A stretch of DNA of 64,000 nt from Nocardiopsis sp. NRRL B-16309 (GCF_001279585.1 NZ_LGEC01000066.1:1-64000); one strand, 5' to 3'; shown: positions 43,035 to 50,700, numbered from the stretch's first letter. Program-made: numbers and translations. The notes: a model not told the origin generated them from the sequence alone.

Positions 43035-43508
43035 GTGCCCGACGACCACCACGAGCCCGCCGAGGACGGCTCCGCCGCCCAACTCGAGGAGTTCCAGCGC
43101 GCCTGGACCGAACTGATCAACGCGGCGATCCACGCCCGTACGCGGAGCGGCCAGCACCGGTCCGCCGATGAGCTCACGTTGACGCAATCCCTGCTCATGG
43201 AGGCCGTCCGGGGTCTGGGCGCTCCGACCGTGGGCTCCGTCGCCAAGGTCGTCGGGGTCTCGTCCCCGTCCGCTACCCGTATGATCCAGCAGCTCGAACG
43301 CAAGGGGATGATGGCGCGCCGTCGGGCCGAGCACGACGAGCGCAGCACTGTGGTGACCCTCACCGAGGAGGGTGAGAGGGTTCTCGCCGAACGGCGCGTG
43401 GAGATGGAGCAGAAACAGCGCCGGATCTTCGACGCGATCGACCCGGCGCTGCGGCCCACGGTCCTGGAGGTCCTGCACGGTCTGCGCGAGGCCATGGACC
43501 AGGCCTGA
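43035..43508 (+). CDS. MarR-family regulator divergent from the Mrp operon
   Basis: 157 residues from GTG 43035. The winged helix is clear: LTLTQSLLMEAVRGLGAPTV, VAKVVGVSSPSATRMIQQLERKG as recognition helix, and HDERSTVVTLTEEGERVLAERR as the wing. Long helices at both ends form the dimer interface. A palindrome in the shared upstream region suggests self-regulation. Its effector is unknown. Confidence 0.92.
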   Translation: MPDDHHEPAEDGSAAQLEEFQRAWTELINAAIHARTRSGQHRSADELTLTQSLLMEAVRGLGAPTVGSVAKVVGVSSPSATRMIQQLERKGMMARRRAEHDERSTVVTLTEEGERVLAERRVEMEQKQRRIFDAIDPALRPTVLEVLHGLREAMDQA

Positions 43509-43526
43509 GCGTTCGGGGCGGATCGG

Positions 43527-43721
43527 CTAGTGACCGTCGCCGCGGGCGGCGGCGAGGAACGCCCGCCACTCGCCGGGGTCGGCGAAGGTGAGGTGCCCGA
43601 GGTCCCTGTGCCGCGTGTCCCGGACGGCCGCGCCACCGGGCAGGTCTGCGACCTCGACACAGTCGGACGCGTTCGCAGAGTAGCTCGACTTGCGGAAGGC
43701 CGGTCGTGTGGATGGGTACAC
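43527..43721 (-). CDS. DUF397 protein, copy 1
   Basis: 64 residues. FRKSSYSANASDCVEVADLPGG followed by AVRDTRHRD and FADPGEWRAFLAAAR is the DUF397 signature (quoted in parts). GTG 43721 is chosen because AAGGAG lies 5 nt before it; GTG 43727 overlaps that site. DUF397 proteins pair with XRE/DUF5753 regulators in actinomycetes, where they influence development (WhiJ-type loci). A second copy lies at 44175-44366. Confidence 0.9.
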   Translation of the reverse strand: MYPSTRPAFRKSSYSANASDCVEVADLPGGAAVRDTRHRDLGHLTFADPGEWRAFLAAARGDGH

Positions 43722-43730
43722 GATCACTCC

Positions 43731-44018
43731 TTAGCGGTCGGGAGGGACGGCAGGGCCACCGGTGGGTTCGGCGGGAGCCTTGCGCTCGCCGGCGCCCGTC
43801 TTCTTCATCTGGCTCACGCGACCGGGAGTGATGCCGAGGTATCGCGCGATGTCGTCCTGAAGGATGCCCGACCCCTGGGCCTCCACGATGGCCGCGCGCC
43901 GGATGCGGGACAGTTCCACGCTCTGGTCCTGTAGGGCCGCTACGGCGTCGGAAGCGGCTCGGGCTCTCTCCAGTGGGTCCTCGATGGAGGCGATGTCATG
44001 CGGTGTGCGTGCGTCCAC
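43731..44018 (-). CDS. Small helix-turn-helix DNA-binding protein
   Basis: 95 residues from GTG 44018, preceded by GGGGGAA. The segment ILQDDIARYLGITPGRVSQMKK is a sigma-region-4-like helix-turn-helix; the N-terminal half (DPLERARAASDAVAALQDQS) is a helical dimerisation-like region. Such proteins are common in actinomycete regulatory clusters. It ends 9 bp before the DUF397 start, so the two are probably co-transcribed. Confidence 0.78.
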   Translation of the reverse strand: MDARTPHDIASIEDPLERARAASDAVAALQDQSVELSRIRRAAIVEAQGSGILQDDIARYLGITPGRVSQMKKTGAGERKAPAEPTGGPAVPPDR

Positions 44019-44174
44019 AGCGGTTCCCCCTACCCGTCGGAAAGGTGTCCACGCGCCCCCGTGCGGCCGTGTCGGTGAGAGAGCGAGCACATCACGTCAC
44101 GACACTGGTCAATGTACTCCCCGAAACCGTGCGAGGCCCCGGTTCGTTCACCGGGGCCCCTTCGCCTTGGTCCG

Positions 44175-44366
44175 CTAGAAGCTGTCGCGGCGGGCGGCGG
44201 CGAGGAACGCTCGCCACTCGCCGGGGTCGGCGAAGGTGAGGTTTCCGAGGTCCCTGTGCTGCGTGTCCCGGACGGCTGCCCCGCCAGCCACGTCAGCGAT
44301 CTCGACGCAGTTGTCGCCGGAACCGCTGTAGGACGACTTCCGGAATCGCAGAGTCGATGAATGCAT
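44175..44366 (-). CDS. DUF397 protein, copy 2
   Basis: 63 residues from ATG 44366 with AAGGAC upstream. It shares LTFADPGEWRAFLAAAR and the FRKSSYSG start with copy 1, so the two are paralogues, about two-thirds identical by eye. It sits 12 bp downstream of the XRE/DUF5753 regulator gene, the classic WhiJ-type pair in which the DUF397 protein modulates the regulator. Confidence 0.92.
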   Translation of the reverse strand: MHSSTLRFRKSSYSGSGDNCVEIADVAGGAAVRDTQHRDLGNLTFADPGEWRAFLAAARRDSF

Positions 44367-44378
44367 GATGCGTCCTTG

Positions 44379-45218
44379 CTAGATGAGTGATTCCAGGTAA
44401 GCGACCGAGGCTTCGGGAGTATCGGCGGCGTTGCAGATGTGGCCGAAGACGCTGACGTAATGCTGGATGGCCTCCGGCTGTTCCAGGTACAGGTCCTCAG
44501 TCGCGGTCTCTATGTAGGCAAGGGGAAGGTCCGCCGGGTCGGGAAAGTCGAGAATCATGAAGCTGCCGTCCATCGCGGCATGGGATCCGACATCGTCGCG
44601 AAGCACCTGGACGTCGATGTTCGGTCGCTCGGCCATCTTGATGATGTGTCGTATCTGGGTCGCCATGACCTCTGGGCCTCCGACCTTCTTGCGAAGGGCG
44701 GCTTCGTCCACCACCGCCCAGACCTGAGGTGGCTCACGTGATGCCAGGATCTCCTGGCGGCGCATCCTGCCGGTCACCTTACGGGCGATGCTCTCGTCGC
44801 TGAGGACGCGTCCGCCTCGGAGGATGGCATCTGCGTATGCGGGAGTCTGGAGCAGGCCGGGGATCAAGAGCGCTTCGAAGGTGCGGATCATCGAGGCGCC
44901 GCTCTCGAAGTCGGCCAAGCCGCCCCGGAGCACGTCTTTGTAGTCCACCCACCAGCCTCGGACGCGGGACTCGCGAGCCAGAGACGTCAGGGCTTCATGC
45001 ATCTCTTCGGAGAGCTCGTACAACTCCGCGAGATCCTTCATGTCGCGAACCGAGGGCAGCTTCCACTCGTTGCGCTCCATGCGGCTGAGCTTTCCCGAAG
45101 CCCATCCGAGCTGCTTGTTGACGCTTTCGATCTTCAGGTTGCGCTCTTCGCGCATGCGCCGAAGCAGGGCAGAGAGCCGTCTCCGCCTGGCGCTGGGGCT
45201 GTACCTGCTATCGGCCAC
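44379..45218 (-). CDS. XRE-family regulator with DUF5753 domain (WhiJ-type)
   Basis: 279 residues from GTG 45218 with AGGAGG about 9 nt upstream. The N-terminal helix-turn-helix (RLSALLRRMREERNLKIESV and LGWASGKLSRMERNE) is followed by the DUF5753 ligand-like domain (about 95-270), with IRTFEALLIPGLLQTPAYAD and RMRRQEILASREPPQ as landmarks. Members control sporulation or antibiotic genes together with DUF397 partners. Divergent from the small genes at 45388 on, whose promoter region it probably binds. Confidence 0.93.
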   Translation of the reverse strand: MADSRYSPSARRRRLSALLRRMREERNLKIESVNKQLGWASGKLSRMERNEWKLPSVRDMKDLAELYELSEEMHEALTSLARESRVRGWWVDYKDVLRGGLADFESGASMIRTFEALLIPGLLQTPAYADAILRGGRVLSDESIARKVTGRMRRQEILASREPPQVWAVVDEAALRKKVGGPEVMATQIRHIIKMAERPNIDVQVLRDDVGSHAAMDGSFMILDFPDPADLPLAYIETATEDLYLEQPEAIQHYVSVFGHICNAADTPEASVAYLESLI

Positions 45219-45387
45219 CCTGTGTCACCTCCTGGCTCGCCTGATCATAGGCCAGCAAAGGGAAACCAGACATATCACCCACTTGTGATTCACATCTTGC
45301 GAATACCAAAGTATGTATCGCATGATGTCTATGTAGCTAGTCAAGCCGTCTTCCCCCAGCCGCATCCGATGAAGAAGGAGGCGCCCT
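45219..45387. promoter_or_regulatory. AT-rich divergent promoter region of the WhiJ-type cluster
   Basis: AT-rich stretch around 45245-45345, including TTGCGAATAC and GTATGTATCGCA (45297-45322), which form a partial inverted repeat and could serve as an operator and promoter. A strong AAGGAG at 45375-45380 precedes the next gene. Confidence 0.5.
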
Positions 45388-45912
45388 GTGCGCTACCTGC
45401 GTTCCGTGGACCTGGAGGCCGTACGCGCTGCGGCCGCGCGGTCCTTCCACCTGACCCGGGCCCCCGAACCCACCGACCCCCTCGCGACCCGGGACCGGGC
45501 CGCCGAGCCCCCGGAATCGGTCGTCGTCTCGTTCCCCGGAGGTACCGGCCCGGCTTCGCCCGATACCGGGGAGTGGGAGCGGCGGCCGTTGGCTCCGGTC
45601 ATCGCTCTGTGCGAGCACTACCGGCACCGCGAGAGGCGTCGGGGACTGCGGGTCGCCGCCTTCCGGGCCTGCTCGTGTGACTGGGTCGAGCGGCCCGTGC
45701 CGCACCGGCCCCGGCACGCCAAGTGCGCGACCGAACCCGCACGACCGCGTCGGCGCCGCTCCTCGCGGGTGCGGTCCTACGTCTGCGGGCCGGGTGGGGA
45801 CCTGGCGCCGTTGGCGTCGGCGGTGCGCGCGTGGATGTCGGTGGTGGCGTCCGGGCCGGACGGGGGATCGGTGCTGGAGGGCGCCGGATCGGGCGTGGGG
45901 GCGGTGGCCTGA
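45388..45912 (+). CDS. Hypothetical protein, first of three small coupled genes
   Basis: 174 residues from GTG 45388 with an excellent ribosome binding site. Rich in Arg, Pro and Ala. The middle (RACSCDWVERPVPHRPRHAKC) has Cys and His residues that could bind metal. No signal peptide or known domain. Its stop overlaps the next ATG (TGATG). Genes of this kind often lie next to WhiJ-type regulators in actinomycetes, but no function is known to me. Confidence 0.65.
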   Translation: MRYLRSVDLEAVRAAAARSFHLTRAPEPTDPLATRDRAAEPPESVVVSFPGGTGPASPDTGEWERRPLAPVIALCEHYRHRERRRGLRVAAFRACSCDWVERPVPHRPRHAKCATEPARPRRRRSSRVRSYVCGPGGDLAPLASAVRAWMSVVASGPDGGSVLEGAGSGVGAVA

Positions 45913-46190
45913 TGAGGCGCACGATCTGCGATATCCGCGAACTGCCGTCGATGGCCGCGCTGCGGGCCTGGGCGCGGCGACAGCACGTGCGCGTCGAGTA
46001 CCTGGGCTCCTCGCTGCGTGGTGAGCCGGTCTACGGGGCCCGCCGGGGCGTCGTGACCAGGGTCGCGCGGGGTCGGCGGCAGGGTCCCGCACGCGTGGTG
46101 TGGGCGTGGGAGTCCCTGCTGGAGCGCCTCTCGCACGGCGATCTCGGCGAGTGGGGCAACCACCTGAACCGGAAGGGGTGCAGGCCATGA
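45912..46190 (+). CDS. Small basic hypothetical protein
   Basis: 92 residues from ATG 45912, overlapping the previous stop by one base. Arg-rich (basic) with an RTICDIRELPSMAALRAWARR start and a VYGARRGVVTRVARGRRQG middle; could bind nucleic acid. No domain recognised. Its stop overlaps the following ATG (ATGA, 46187-46190). Confidence 0.65.
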   Translation: MRRTICDIRELPSMAALRAWARRQHVRVEYLGSSLRGEPVYGARRGVVTRVARGRRQGPARVVWAWESLLERLSHGDLGEWGNHLNRKGCRP

Positions 46191-46543
46191 GTGCGGGCCA
46201 CGGGGTGCCCGAGGACCCGTGCCCGTCCTGGTGCGAGGCCGACCACGGGATCGACACCGAGCGCATGCGACATCTGCGTCTGGTGCGCGACCGTGGCGAG
46301 GAGGGCGTGAGTGTGTGGCTGACCCGCTCGGACAGTTGGGCGGGCAGGCGGGGTCTGGGGTTGGTGGAGGTGACCGTGTGGGGCCGCCGGGGAGGTTACA
46401 CGCGCACGTCGCTGGAGCCGTCGATGGCCCGGCTGCTGTCCAGCCTGGCGGACCGGTGCGGGCACGCCGAGCTGGCCGCGGCCCTGGATCGGGCCGCCGA
46501 CCTGCTCGACGGCGCGTCCCCGATCGCGACGACACCGGCGTGA
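46187..46543 (+). CDS. Small hypothetical protein, possibly DUF6907-like
   Basis: 118 residues from ATG 46187, overlapping the previous gene by 4 bp. The start DPCPSWCEADHGID resembles the CPxWC-x-DH opening of DUF6907 proteins, small Streptomyces proteins of unknown function. The C-terminal half is helical (MARLLSSLADRCGHAELAAA). Third gene of the coupled set downstream of the WhiJ-type regulator. Confidence 0.65.
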   Translation: MSAGHGVPEDPCPSWCEADHGIDTERMRHLRLVRDRGEEGVSVWLTRSDSWAGRRGLGLVEVTVWGRRGGYTRTSLEPSMARLLSSLADRCGHAELAAALDRAADLLDGASPIATTPA

Positions 46544-46782
46544 GGCCCTGGTGCCGGGCGAGGTCGCCGACCGGACACGCCCGCCCAGGCGCCGGGCCCC
46601 GATGGGGTCCGGGACGGGGTGCGCGCGGCGCTCGACCGCCCCGTGGCCGCCTGAGCGGCCGGTCGGCCGGACGGAGGAGGCCCGGGCCCGGCGGGGTCGT
46701 CCCGTGGACCGATGCCCCGCCTGGGACGGGCTACGTAGTCTCACCAGCCGAAGGGGCGCACGGCCCCTGAGGGGAGACCGTC

Positions 46783-48204
46783 ATGACCTGGCCGGAAGCC
46801 GTCCTCGTCGGTGCCGCCGCCGTCCTGGCACTCGCGATGCCCGTACCCGAGCGGTACCGCGCGAGGGCCGTGCTCGCCGCCGGGCCCGTCCTCCTCGCCG
46901 CCGCGACTGTGGCCGCAGCGGTCGGCGGTCCGCGGTGGCAGTGGATCCCCGTCGCCGCGGGCGCGGTCCTCGCCGTCGCGTTCGTCCTCGTGGGGCGACG
47001 GTTCCGGCGGCGCGGGCGGGCGGAGGGGGCACGTCGGGGAGCGCGCGTCCTGGTGTTCACCGCGACGACGGTCGCCCTGGGCCTGGTCGCCGCCGGAGGG
47101 CTGGCGATGTGGGCCCTTCCGGCGGTGGACTTCCCCGAGCCGACTGGCGCATACGCGGTCGGCACCACCACGGTGCAGTGGTCGGACCGCGCACGCGACG
47201 AGACGTGGACGCCGGACCCCGACGACCACAGGACCGTGCTGGCGCAGCTCTGGTACCCCGCCGAACCCGGGACCGGCACCGCGGGAGCGCCCTACCTCGG
47301 GCGGACCGCGGACGAGGCCCGCGTCGTCACGGACGGGATCGCCGAGAGCTTCGGTCTGCCCGGCTTCCTGCTCTCGGACGCCGCCCGGGCCCGTACCCGC
47401 GCGGCGGCCGGCGCCGAACCCGCCCGGAGCGGGGCGCCGTTCCCCGTCGTGGTCCTCTCTCCGGGCCTGGGCGGGGTCCGCGGCCAGAACACCGCGTGGG
47501 CCCAGGAACTGGCGAGCCACGGCTACGTCGTGGCGGCGCTGGACCACCCCTACGACTCCGCGGCCGTGGTCCTGGACGACGGCACCGTCCTGCGCGGTCG
47601 CCTGACCGTCCCCGAGGGGCCGGAGGAGGACCGGCTCGTGCGGGAGTGGACGTCGATCCGAGTCGCGGACATCCGCCTGGCCCTGACCCGGCTCCTGGAG
47701 ATGGACGCCGACCCCGACGGGCCGTTCGCCGACCGACTGGACCCCGACCGGGTCGTCGCCGCGGGCCACTCCTTCGGCGGTGCCGCCGCCCTGCACGCCG
47801 CCGCGGCCGACCACCGGTTCACCGCCGTCATCGACATCGACGGCTTTCCGCACGGCGCCGACACCCTGGCGGTGCCCCGACCGCTCCTGGTGCTCGTCGC
47901 GGGCGCGGGGACCGGGAACGCGGCCAACGACGCCCGCTACGCCGACGCCGTGACCGCGGTACTGGCGTCCGGCGCCGGACCTGGCTGCGCGCTCACCGTC
48001 GAGGGGGCCGCGCACCTGAGCTTCACCGACGCGCCCCTGTACCTGCCGCCGGTGCCCTCGATCATCGGTTCGGCCGGTCGGACCCGGCCGCTGGCCACCA
48101 CCGCGGACGCCTCGCTGGCCTTCCTCGACGCGGCGCTGCGCGACCCCGCGGCCCACCCCGGCGACGCGCTCGCGCCCTTCGGCCCGACCGAGTGCTCCCC
48201 CTAG
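46783..48204 (+). CDS. Membrane-anchored alpha/beta hydrolase (PAF-acetylhydrolase-like)
   Basis: 473 residues. The first 115 residues hold about four hydrophobic helices. The rest is an alpha/beta hydrolase with oxyanion region VLSPGLGGVRGQNT, nucleophile elbow AAGHSFGGAAA and an acid in IDIDGFPHG; EGAAHLSFTD may hold the catalytic His. The arrangement resembles plasma PAF-acetylhydrolase/isoform II family lipases. Likely acts on lipid esters at the membrane; substrate unknown. ATG 46783 follows GGGGAG. Confidence 0.83.
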   Translation: MTWPEAVLVGAAAVLALAMPVPERYRARAVLAAGPVLLAAATVAAAVGGPRWQWIPVAAGAVLAVAFVLVGRRFRRRGRAEGARRGARVLVFTATTVALGLVAAGGLAMWALPAVDFPEPTGAYAVGTTTVQWSDRARDETWTPDPDDHRTVLAQLWYPAEPGTGTAGAPYLGRTADEARVVTDGIAESFGLPGFLLSDAARARTRAAAGAEPARSGAPFPVVVLSPGLGGVRGQNTAWAQELASHGYVVAALDHPYDSAAVVLDDGTVLRGRLTVPEGPEEDRLVREWTSIRVADIRLALTRLLEMDADPDGPFADRLDPDRVVAAGHSFGGAAALHAAAADHRFTAVIDIDGFPHGADTLAVPRPLLVLVAGAGTGNAANDARYADAVTAVLASGAGPGCALTVEGAAHLSFTDAPLYLPPVPSIIGSAGRTRPLATTADASLAFLDAALRDPAAHPGDALAPFGPTECSP

Positions 48205-48214
48205 CGGACGGGGG

Positions 48215-48229
48215 TCTGCCGTGGGCAGA
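48215..48229. promoter_or_regulatory. PopR-like box 1 upstream of the clpP pair
   Basis: TCTGCC-GTG-GGCAGA is a perfect 6-3-6 palindrome, identical to the TCTGCC-3N-GGCAGA motif I recall as the PopR site of the Streptomyces clpP3 clpP4 operon. It is 109 bp upstream of the first clpP ATG. Confidence 0.8.
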
Positions 48230-48244
48230 TCTGCCCCGGGCCGA
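48230..48244. promoter_or_regulatory. PopR-like box 2 upstream of the clpP pair
   Basis: TCTGCC-CCG-GGCCGA directly abuts box 1 and matches the same motif at 11 of 12 arm positions. Tandem boxes suggest cooperative activator binding. Confidence 0.7.
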
Positions 48245-48337
48245 AACCGTGGAAGTCGGACGGCCCGCGCCCGCAGTGTGGAACCACCGGCCGGGCGGAC
48301 GAGCGCTCCGCCTCCTGGGCCGGGAGAGGAGAGTTCC

Positions 48338-49003
48338 ATGGGCATTCACGCAGGGATCATGGCCGCGGAGGAGGGATCGGGCGGCGGGTTCGACGACCTG
48401 CTCGCCACGCGCCTGCTGCGCAGCCGCGTCGTGCTGCTGGGCACACAGGTGGACGAGGAGAGCGCGAACCGGGTGTGCGCGCAGATCCTGCTGCTGGCCG
48501 ATGAGGACCCGCGCCGCGACATCACGCTGGCCGTCAACAGCCCGGGCGGCTCCGTGCACGCGGGGATGGCCGTCTACGACACCATGCACTTCGTGCCCAA
48601 CGACGTGTCGACCCTGGTCATGGGGTTCGCGGCGAGCATGGGCCAGTTCCTGGCCTGCGCGGGCGCGCCCGGCAAGCGGTACAGCCTGCCGCACGCGCGG
48701 ATCATGATGCACCAGCCATCGGGCGGGCTCGGCGGGACGGCGGCCGACATCGCCATCCAGGCGGAGAACCTGGCCTACACGAAGCGGACGATGGTACGCC
48801 TCATCGCCCAGCACACCGGGCAGACGGAGGAGACCATCACCGCCGACCAGCACCGCGACGCCTGGTTCACGGCCGAGCAGGCCAAGGAGTACGGCTTCGT
48901 CGACCACGTGGTGGCGTCGGCGTCGCAGCTGGAGGGCAGCGGACTGCGCCTGGGCGGACCCAACCCCGGGTTCGCCTCGCACGCGACGGGAGGGGACCGA
49001 TGA
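48338..49003 (+). CDS. ClpP protease subunit (clpP3-type)
   Basis: 221 residues from ATG 48338 with GAGAGGAGAG upstream. Proteolytic subunit of the Clp machine in the cytoplasm. The catalytic triad is intact: Ser in GFAASMGQ (about 100), His in IMMHQPSG (about 125) and Asp in HRDAWFTA (about 173). NSPGGSVHAGMAVYDTM is conserved. Overlaps the next clpP by 4 bp. The pair lacks tig and clpX neighbours and carries PopR-like boxes, so it matches the second, conditionally expressed clpP3 clpP4 operon and not clpP1 clpP2. Confidence 0.92.
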   Translation: MGIHAGIMAAEEGSGGGFDDLLATRLLRSRVVLLGTQVDEESANRVCAQILLLADEDPRRDITLAVNSPGGSVHAGMAVYDTMHFVPNDVSTLVMGFAASMGQFLACAGAPGKRYSLPHARIMMHQPSGGLGGTAADIAIQAENLAYTKRTMVRLIAQHTGQTEETITADQHRDAWFTAEQAKEYGFVDHVVASASQLEGSGLRLGGPNPGFASHATGGDR

Positions 49004-49614
49004 GCAGCTACACCGTGCCGATGGTGGTCGAGCGCACACCCCACGGCGAGCGGTCGTTCGACGTGTTCAGCCGGTTGCTGTCGGAGCGCATCATCTTCCT
49101 GGGCACCCCCATCGACGACGACGTCGCCAACGTGGTCATGGCGCAGATGCTGCACCTGGACTACGACAGCGCCGAGACCGACATCCAGCTGTACATCAAC
49201 TCGCCCGGCGGCTCGAACACCGCCCTCACCGCCATCTACGACACCATGCGGTTCGTGCGCGCCGACGTCGCCACGGTGTGCATGGGCCAGGCCGCCTCAG
49301 CGGCGGCCGTGCTGCTCGCCGCGGGCACGCCCGGCAAGCGGATGGCGCTGGAGCACGCCCGCGTGCTGCTGCACCAGCCCTCCGCGCAGACCCAGGGGCA
49401 CGCCGCCGACCTGGAGATCGAGGCGTCGGAGGTCCTGCGGATCCGGTCGCAGGTGGAGGAGATCCTGTCCCGGCACACCGGCCAGACCCAGGAGCGGCTG
49501 CGGGCCGACACCGACCGGGACATGATCCTCACCGCGCAGCAGGCCAAGGACTACGGACTGGTGGACGGGATCGTCACCGTCCGGGAGCCCGGCGCCCTCG
49601 CCGGAGCCGCCTGA
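49000..49614 (+). CDS. ClpP protease subunit (clpP4-type)
   Basis: 204 residues from ATG 49000, translationally coupled to the first subunit. Triad: Ser in GQAASAAAV (about 100), His in VLLHQPSA (about 124), Asp in TDRDMILT (about 172). YINSPGGSNTALTAIYDTM is conserved. The two subunits probably assemble as a mixed tetradecamer with a Clp ATPase encoded elsewhere. A strong terminator follows. Confidence 0.92.
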   Translation: MSSYTVPMVVERTPHGERSFDVFSRLLSERIIFLGTPIDDDVANVVMAQMLHLDYDSAETDIQLYINSPGGSNTALTAIYDTMRFVRADVATVCMGQAASAAAVLLAAGTPGKRMALEHARVLLHQPSAQTQGHAADLEIEASEVLRIRSQVEEILSRHTGQTQERLRADTDRDMILTAQQAKDYGLVDGIVTVREPGALAGAA

Positions 49615-49623
49615 GGGGCGTGC

Positions 49624-49660
49624 GGGCCGGGCGGTGTGCGCGGGGCACGCCGCCCGGCCC
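49624..49660. terminator. Bidirectional terminator between clpP and the PopR-like gene
   Basis: GGGCCGGGCGGTGTG (49624-49638) pairs with 49646-49660 with one G-T type mismatch; the loop is 7 nt. Located between convergent genes. Confidence 0.75.
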
Positions 49661-49677
49661 GGCCGGACGGCTGCCGG

Positions 49678-50082
49678 TCAGGCCGCCAGGGACATGACCT
49701 GGGGCCGGTGGCGGACGGGTGCGGGAACGTGCGCGCCCGCGCGCCGGAAGTCGCCAGCGCCGGTGCCGGTCCTGGACAGGCCGATCAGGGCGGTGCGCCG
49801 GTAGAGCTCGGCGAGGACGTCGCTCAGGCTGAGCCCGAGCGACCGGTAGACCGCGGCGAGGACCTCCGAGGAGGCCTCCTTGCGGCCGCGCTCGATCTCC
49901 GACAGGTACGGCAGTGACACCTGGGCGTCCTCCGCCACCTCGCGCAGCGTGCGCCCCTGCTCGTTGCGGGTGCGGCGCAGCAGGTCGCCGATGAGGTCGC
50001 GCATGAGCGGGTCCTGGCGCTCCTCGGCGGGCGCGCCGCCCTGCCTGGCTTCGTCCAGGGAACGCGGGACGCTGTCGGTCAT
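49678..50082 (-). CDS. popR: PopR/ClgR-family activator with C-terminal LAA degron
   Basis: 134 residues from ATG 50082. The Cro/XRE helix-turn-helix GRTLREVAEDAQVSLPYLSE and IERGRKEASSEVLAAVYRSL matches ClgR/PopR activators of clp genes (quoted in parts). The protein ends VMSLAA. In Streptomyces PopR and ClgR, two terminal Ala residues make the protein a ClpP1P2 substrate, so the operon is switched on only when the main protease fails; the same logic is inferred here. PopR-like boxes lie upstream of the clpP pair and of this gene. Confidence 0.85.
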   Translation of the reverse strand: MTDSVPRSLDEARQGGAPAEERQDPLMRDLIGDLLRRTRNEQGRTLREVAEDAQVSLPYLSEIERGRKEASSEVLAAVYRSLGLSLSDVLAELYRRTALIGLSRTGTGAGDFRRAGAHVPAPVRHRPQVMSLAA

Positions 50083-50166
50083 CGGTGGCCTCCCGGCGCG
50101 TGGTCACTGGTCCGGCTCCGAGCCTACGCCGGGCGCCCCGGCCCGGGGGAGTGGGACGGCCACGCT

Positions 50167-50181
50167 TCTGCGGACGGCAGA
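50167..50181. promoter_or_regulatory. PopR-like box 3 upstream of the regulator gene
   Basis: TCTGCG-GAC-GGCAGA matches TCTGCC-3N-GGCAGA at 11 of 12 arm positions. It is 85 bp upstream of the popR-like start and about 184 bp upstream of the GlsB-type gene, so it may serve either. It overlaps the first, degenerate unit of a 20-bp tandem repeat. Confidence 0.6.
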
Positions 50182-50260
50182 ACGGGCCCGGGGACGGTGG
50201 ATCGGGCCCGCGGACGGTGGATCGGGCCCGGGGACGGTGGATCGGGCCCGGGACGGCGCG
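50171..50260 (+). repeat. 20-bp tandem repeat, four units plus a partial
   Basis: The unit GGGACGGTGGATCGGGCCCG stands at 50191-50210 and 50231-50250, with one change (C at position 1) at 50211-50230. A more diverged unit lies at 50171-50190 and a partial one at 50251-50260. Each unit carries a GGGCCC palindrome. Confidence 0.85.
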
Positions 50261-50364
50261 AACGTGCCAATTCATCGCAAAGGCTCTCTGCGGAGAGGGC
50301 GGGCGCCGTGTCCCGTGCGTCCGGACAGGGAACGACGCAGAGGCGTCTACCAGGGGAGGAACCT

Positions 50365-50628
50365 GTGGAGATCACCGGAATCATCAGCGCGCTCATCGTC
50401 GGCCTCGTCGTCGGCGCGCTCGGCCGACTCGTCATCCCCGGCAAGCAGCACCTGCCGATCTGGCTCACCCTGCTGCTCGGAATCGTCGCGGCCGTCCTGG
50501 GCGGCTGGCTCGCCGGGCTGCTCTGGGACGCCTTCCTGTTCGTGCTCCTCGTACAGGTCCTCGTCGCGGCGGGCATCATCTACCTCGCCGACGGCATGTA
50601 CGCGAAGAACGCCAGCGGAACCGCCTGA
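50365..50628 (+). CDS. GlsB/YeaQ/YmgE family stress-response membrane protein
   Basis: 87 residues from GTG 50365 with GGAGGA 4 nt upstream. Three hydrophobic helices with the Gly-rich pattern ALIVGLVVGALGRLVIPGKQ and LLLGIVAAVLGGWLAGLLW typical of the transglycosylase-associated GlsB/YeaQ family, small envelope stress proteins. A perfect 16-bp terminator stem follows. The tandem repeat and PopR-like box lie upstream, so it might belong to the Clp stress response; that is inference. Confidence 0.9.
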   Translation: MEITGIISALIVGLVVGALGRLVIPGKQHLPIWLTLLLGIVAAVLGGWLAGLLWDAFLFVLLVQVLVAAGIIYLADGMYAKNASGTA

Positions 50629-50644
50629 CCGCCCGCTTCCGTTC

Positions 50645-50686
50645 CCCGCCCCGGCCCGCCGGATCCGCGCGGCGGGCCGGGGCGGG
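50645..50686. terminator. Perfect 16-bp stem terminator between glsB-type and Gfo/Idh genes
   Basis: CCCGCCCCGGCCCGCC (50645-50660) pairs perfectly with 50671-50686 across a 10-nt loop containing GGATCC. Convergent genes on both sides. Confidence 0.85.
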
Positions 50687-50700
50687 CGGCCGAGCACGGC

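Noticed and set aside
50171..50260. Short tandem repeats considered as a CRISPR array
   Set aside because: Units are contiguous 20-bp repeats with no spacers and no cas genes nearby.
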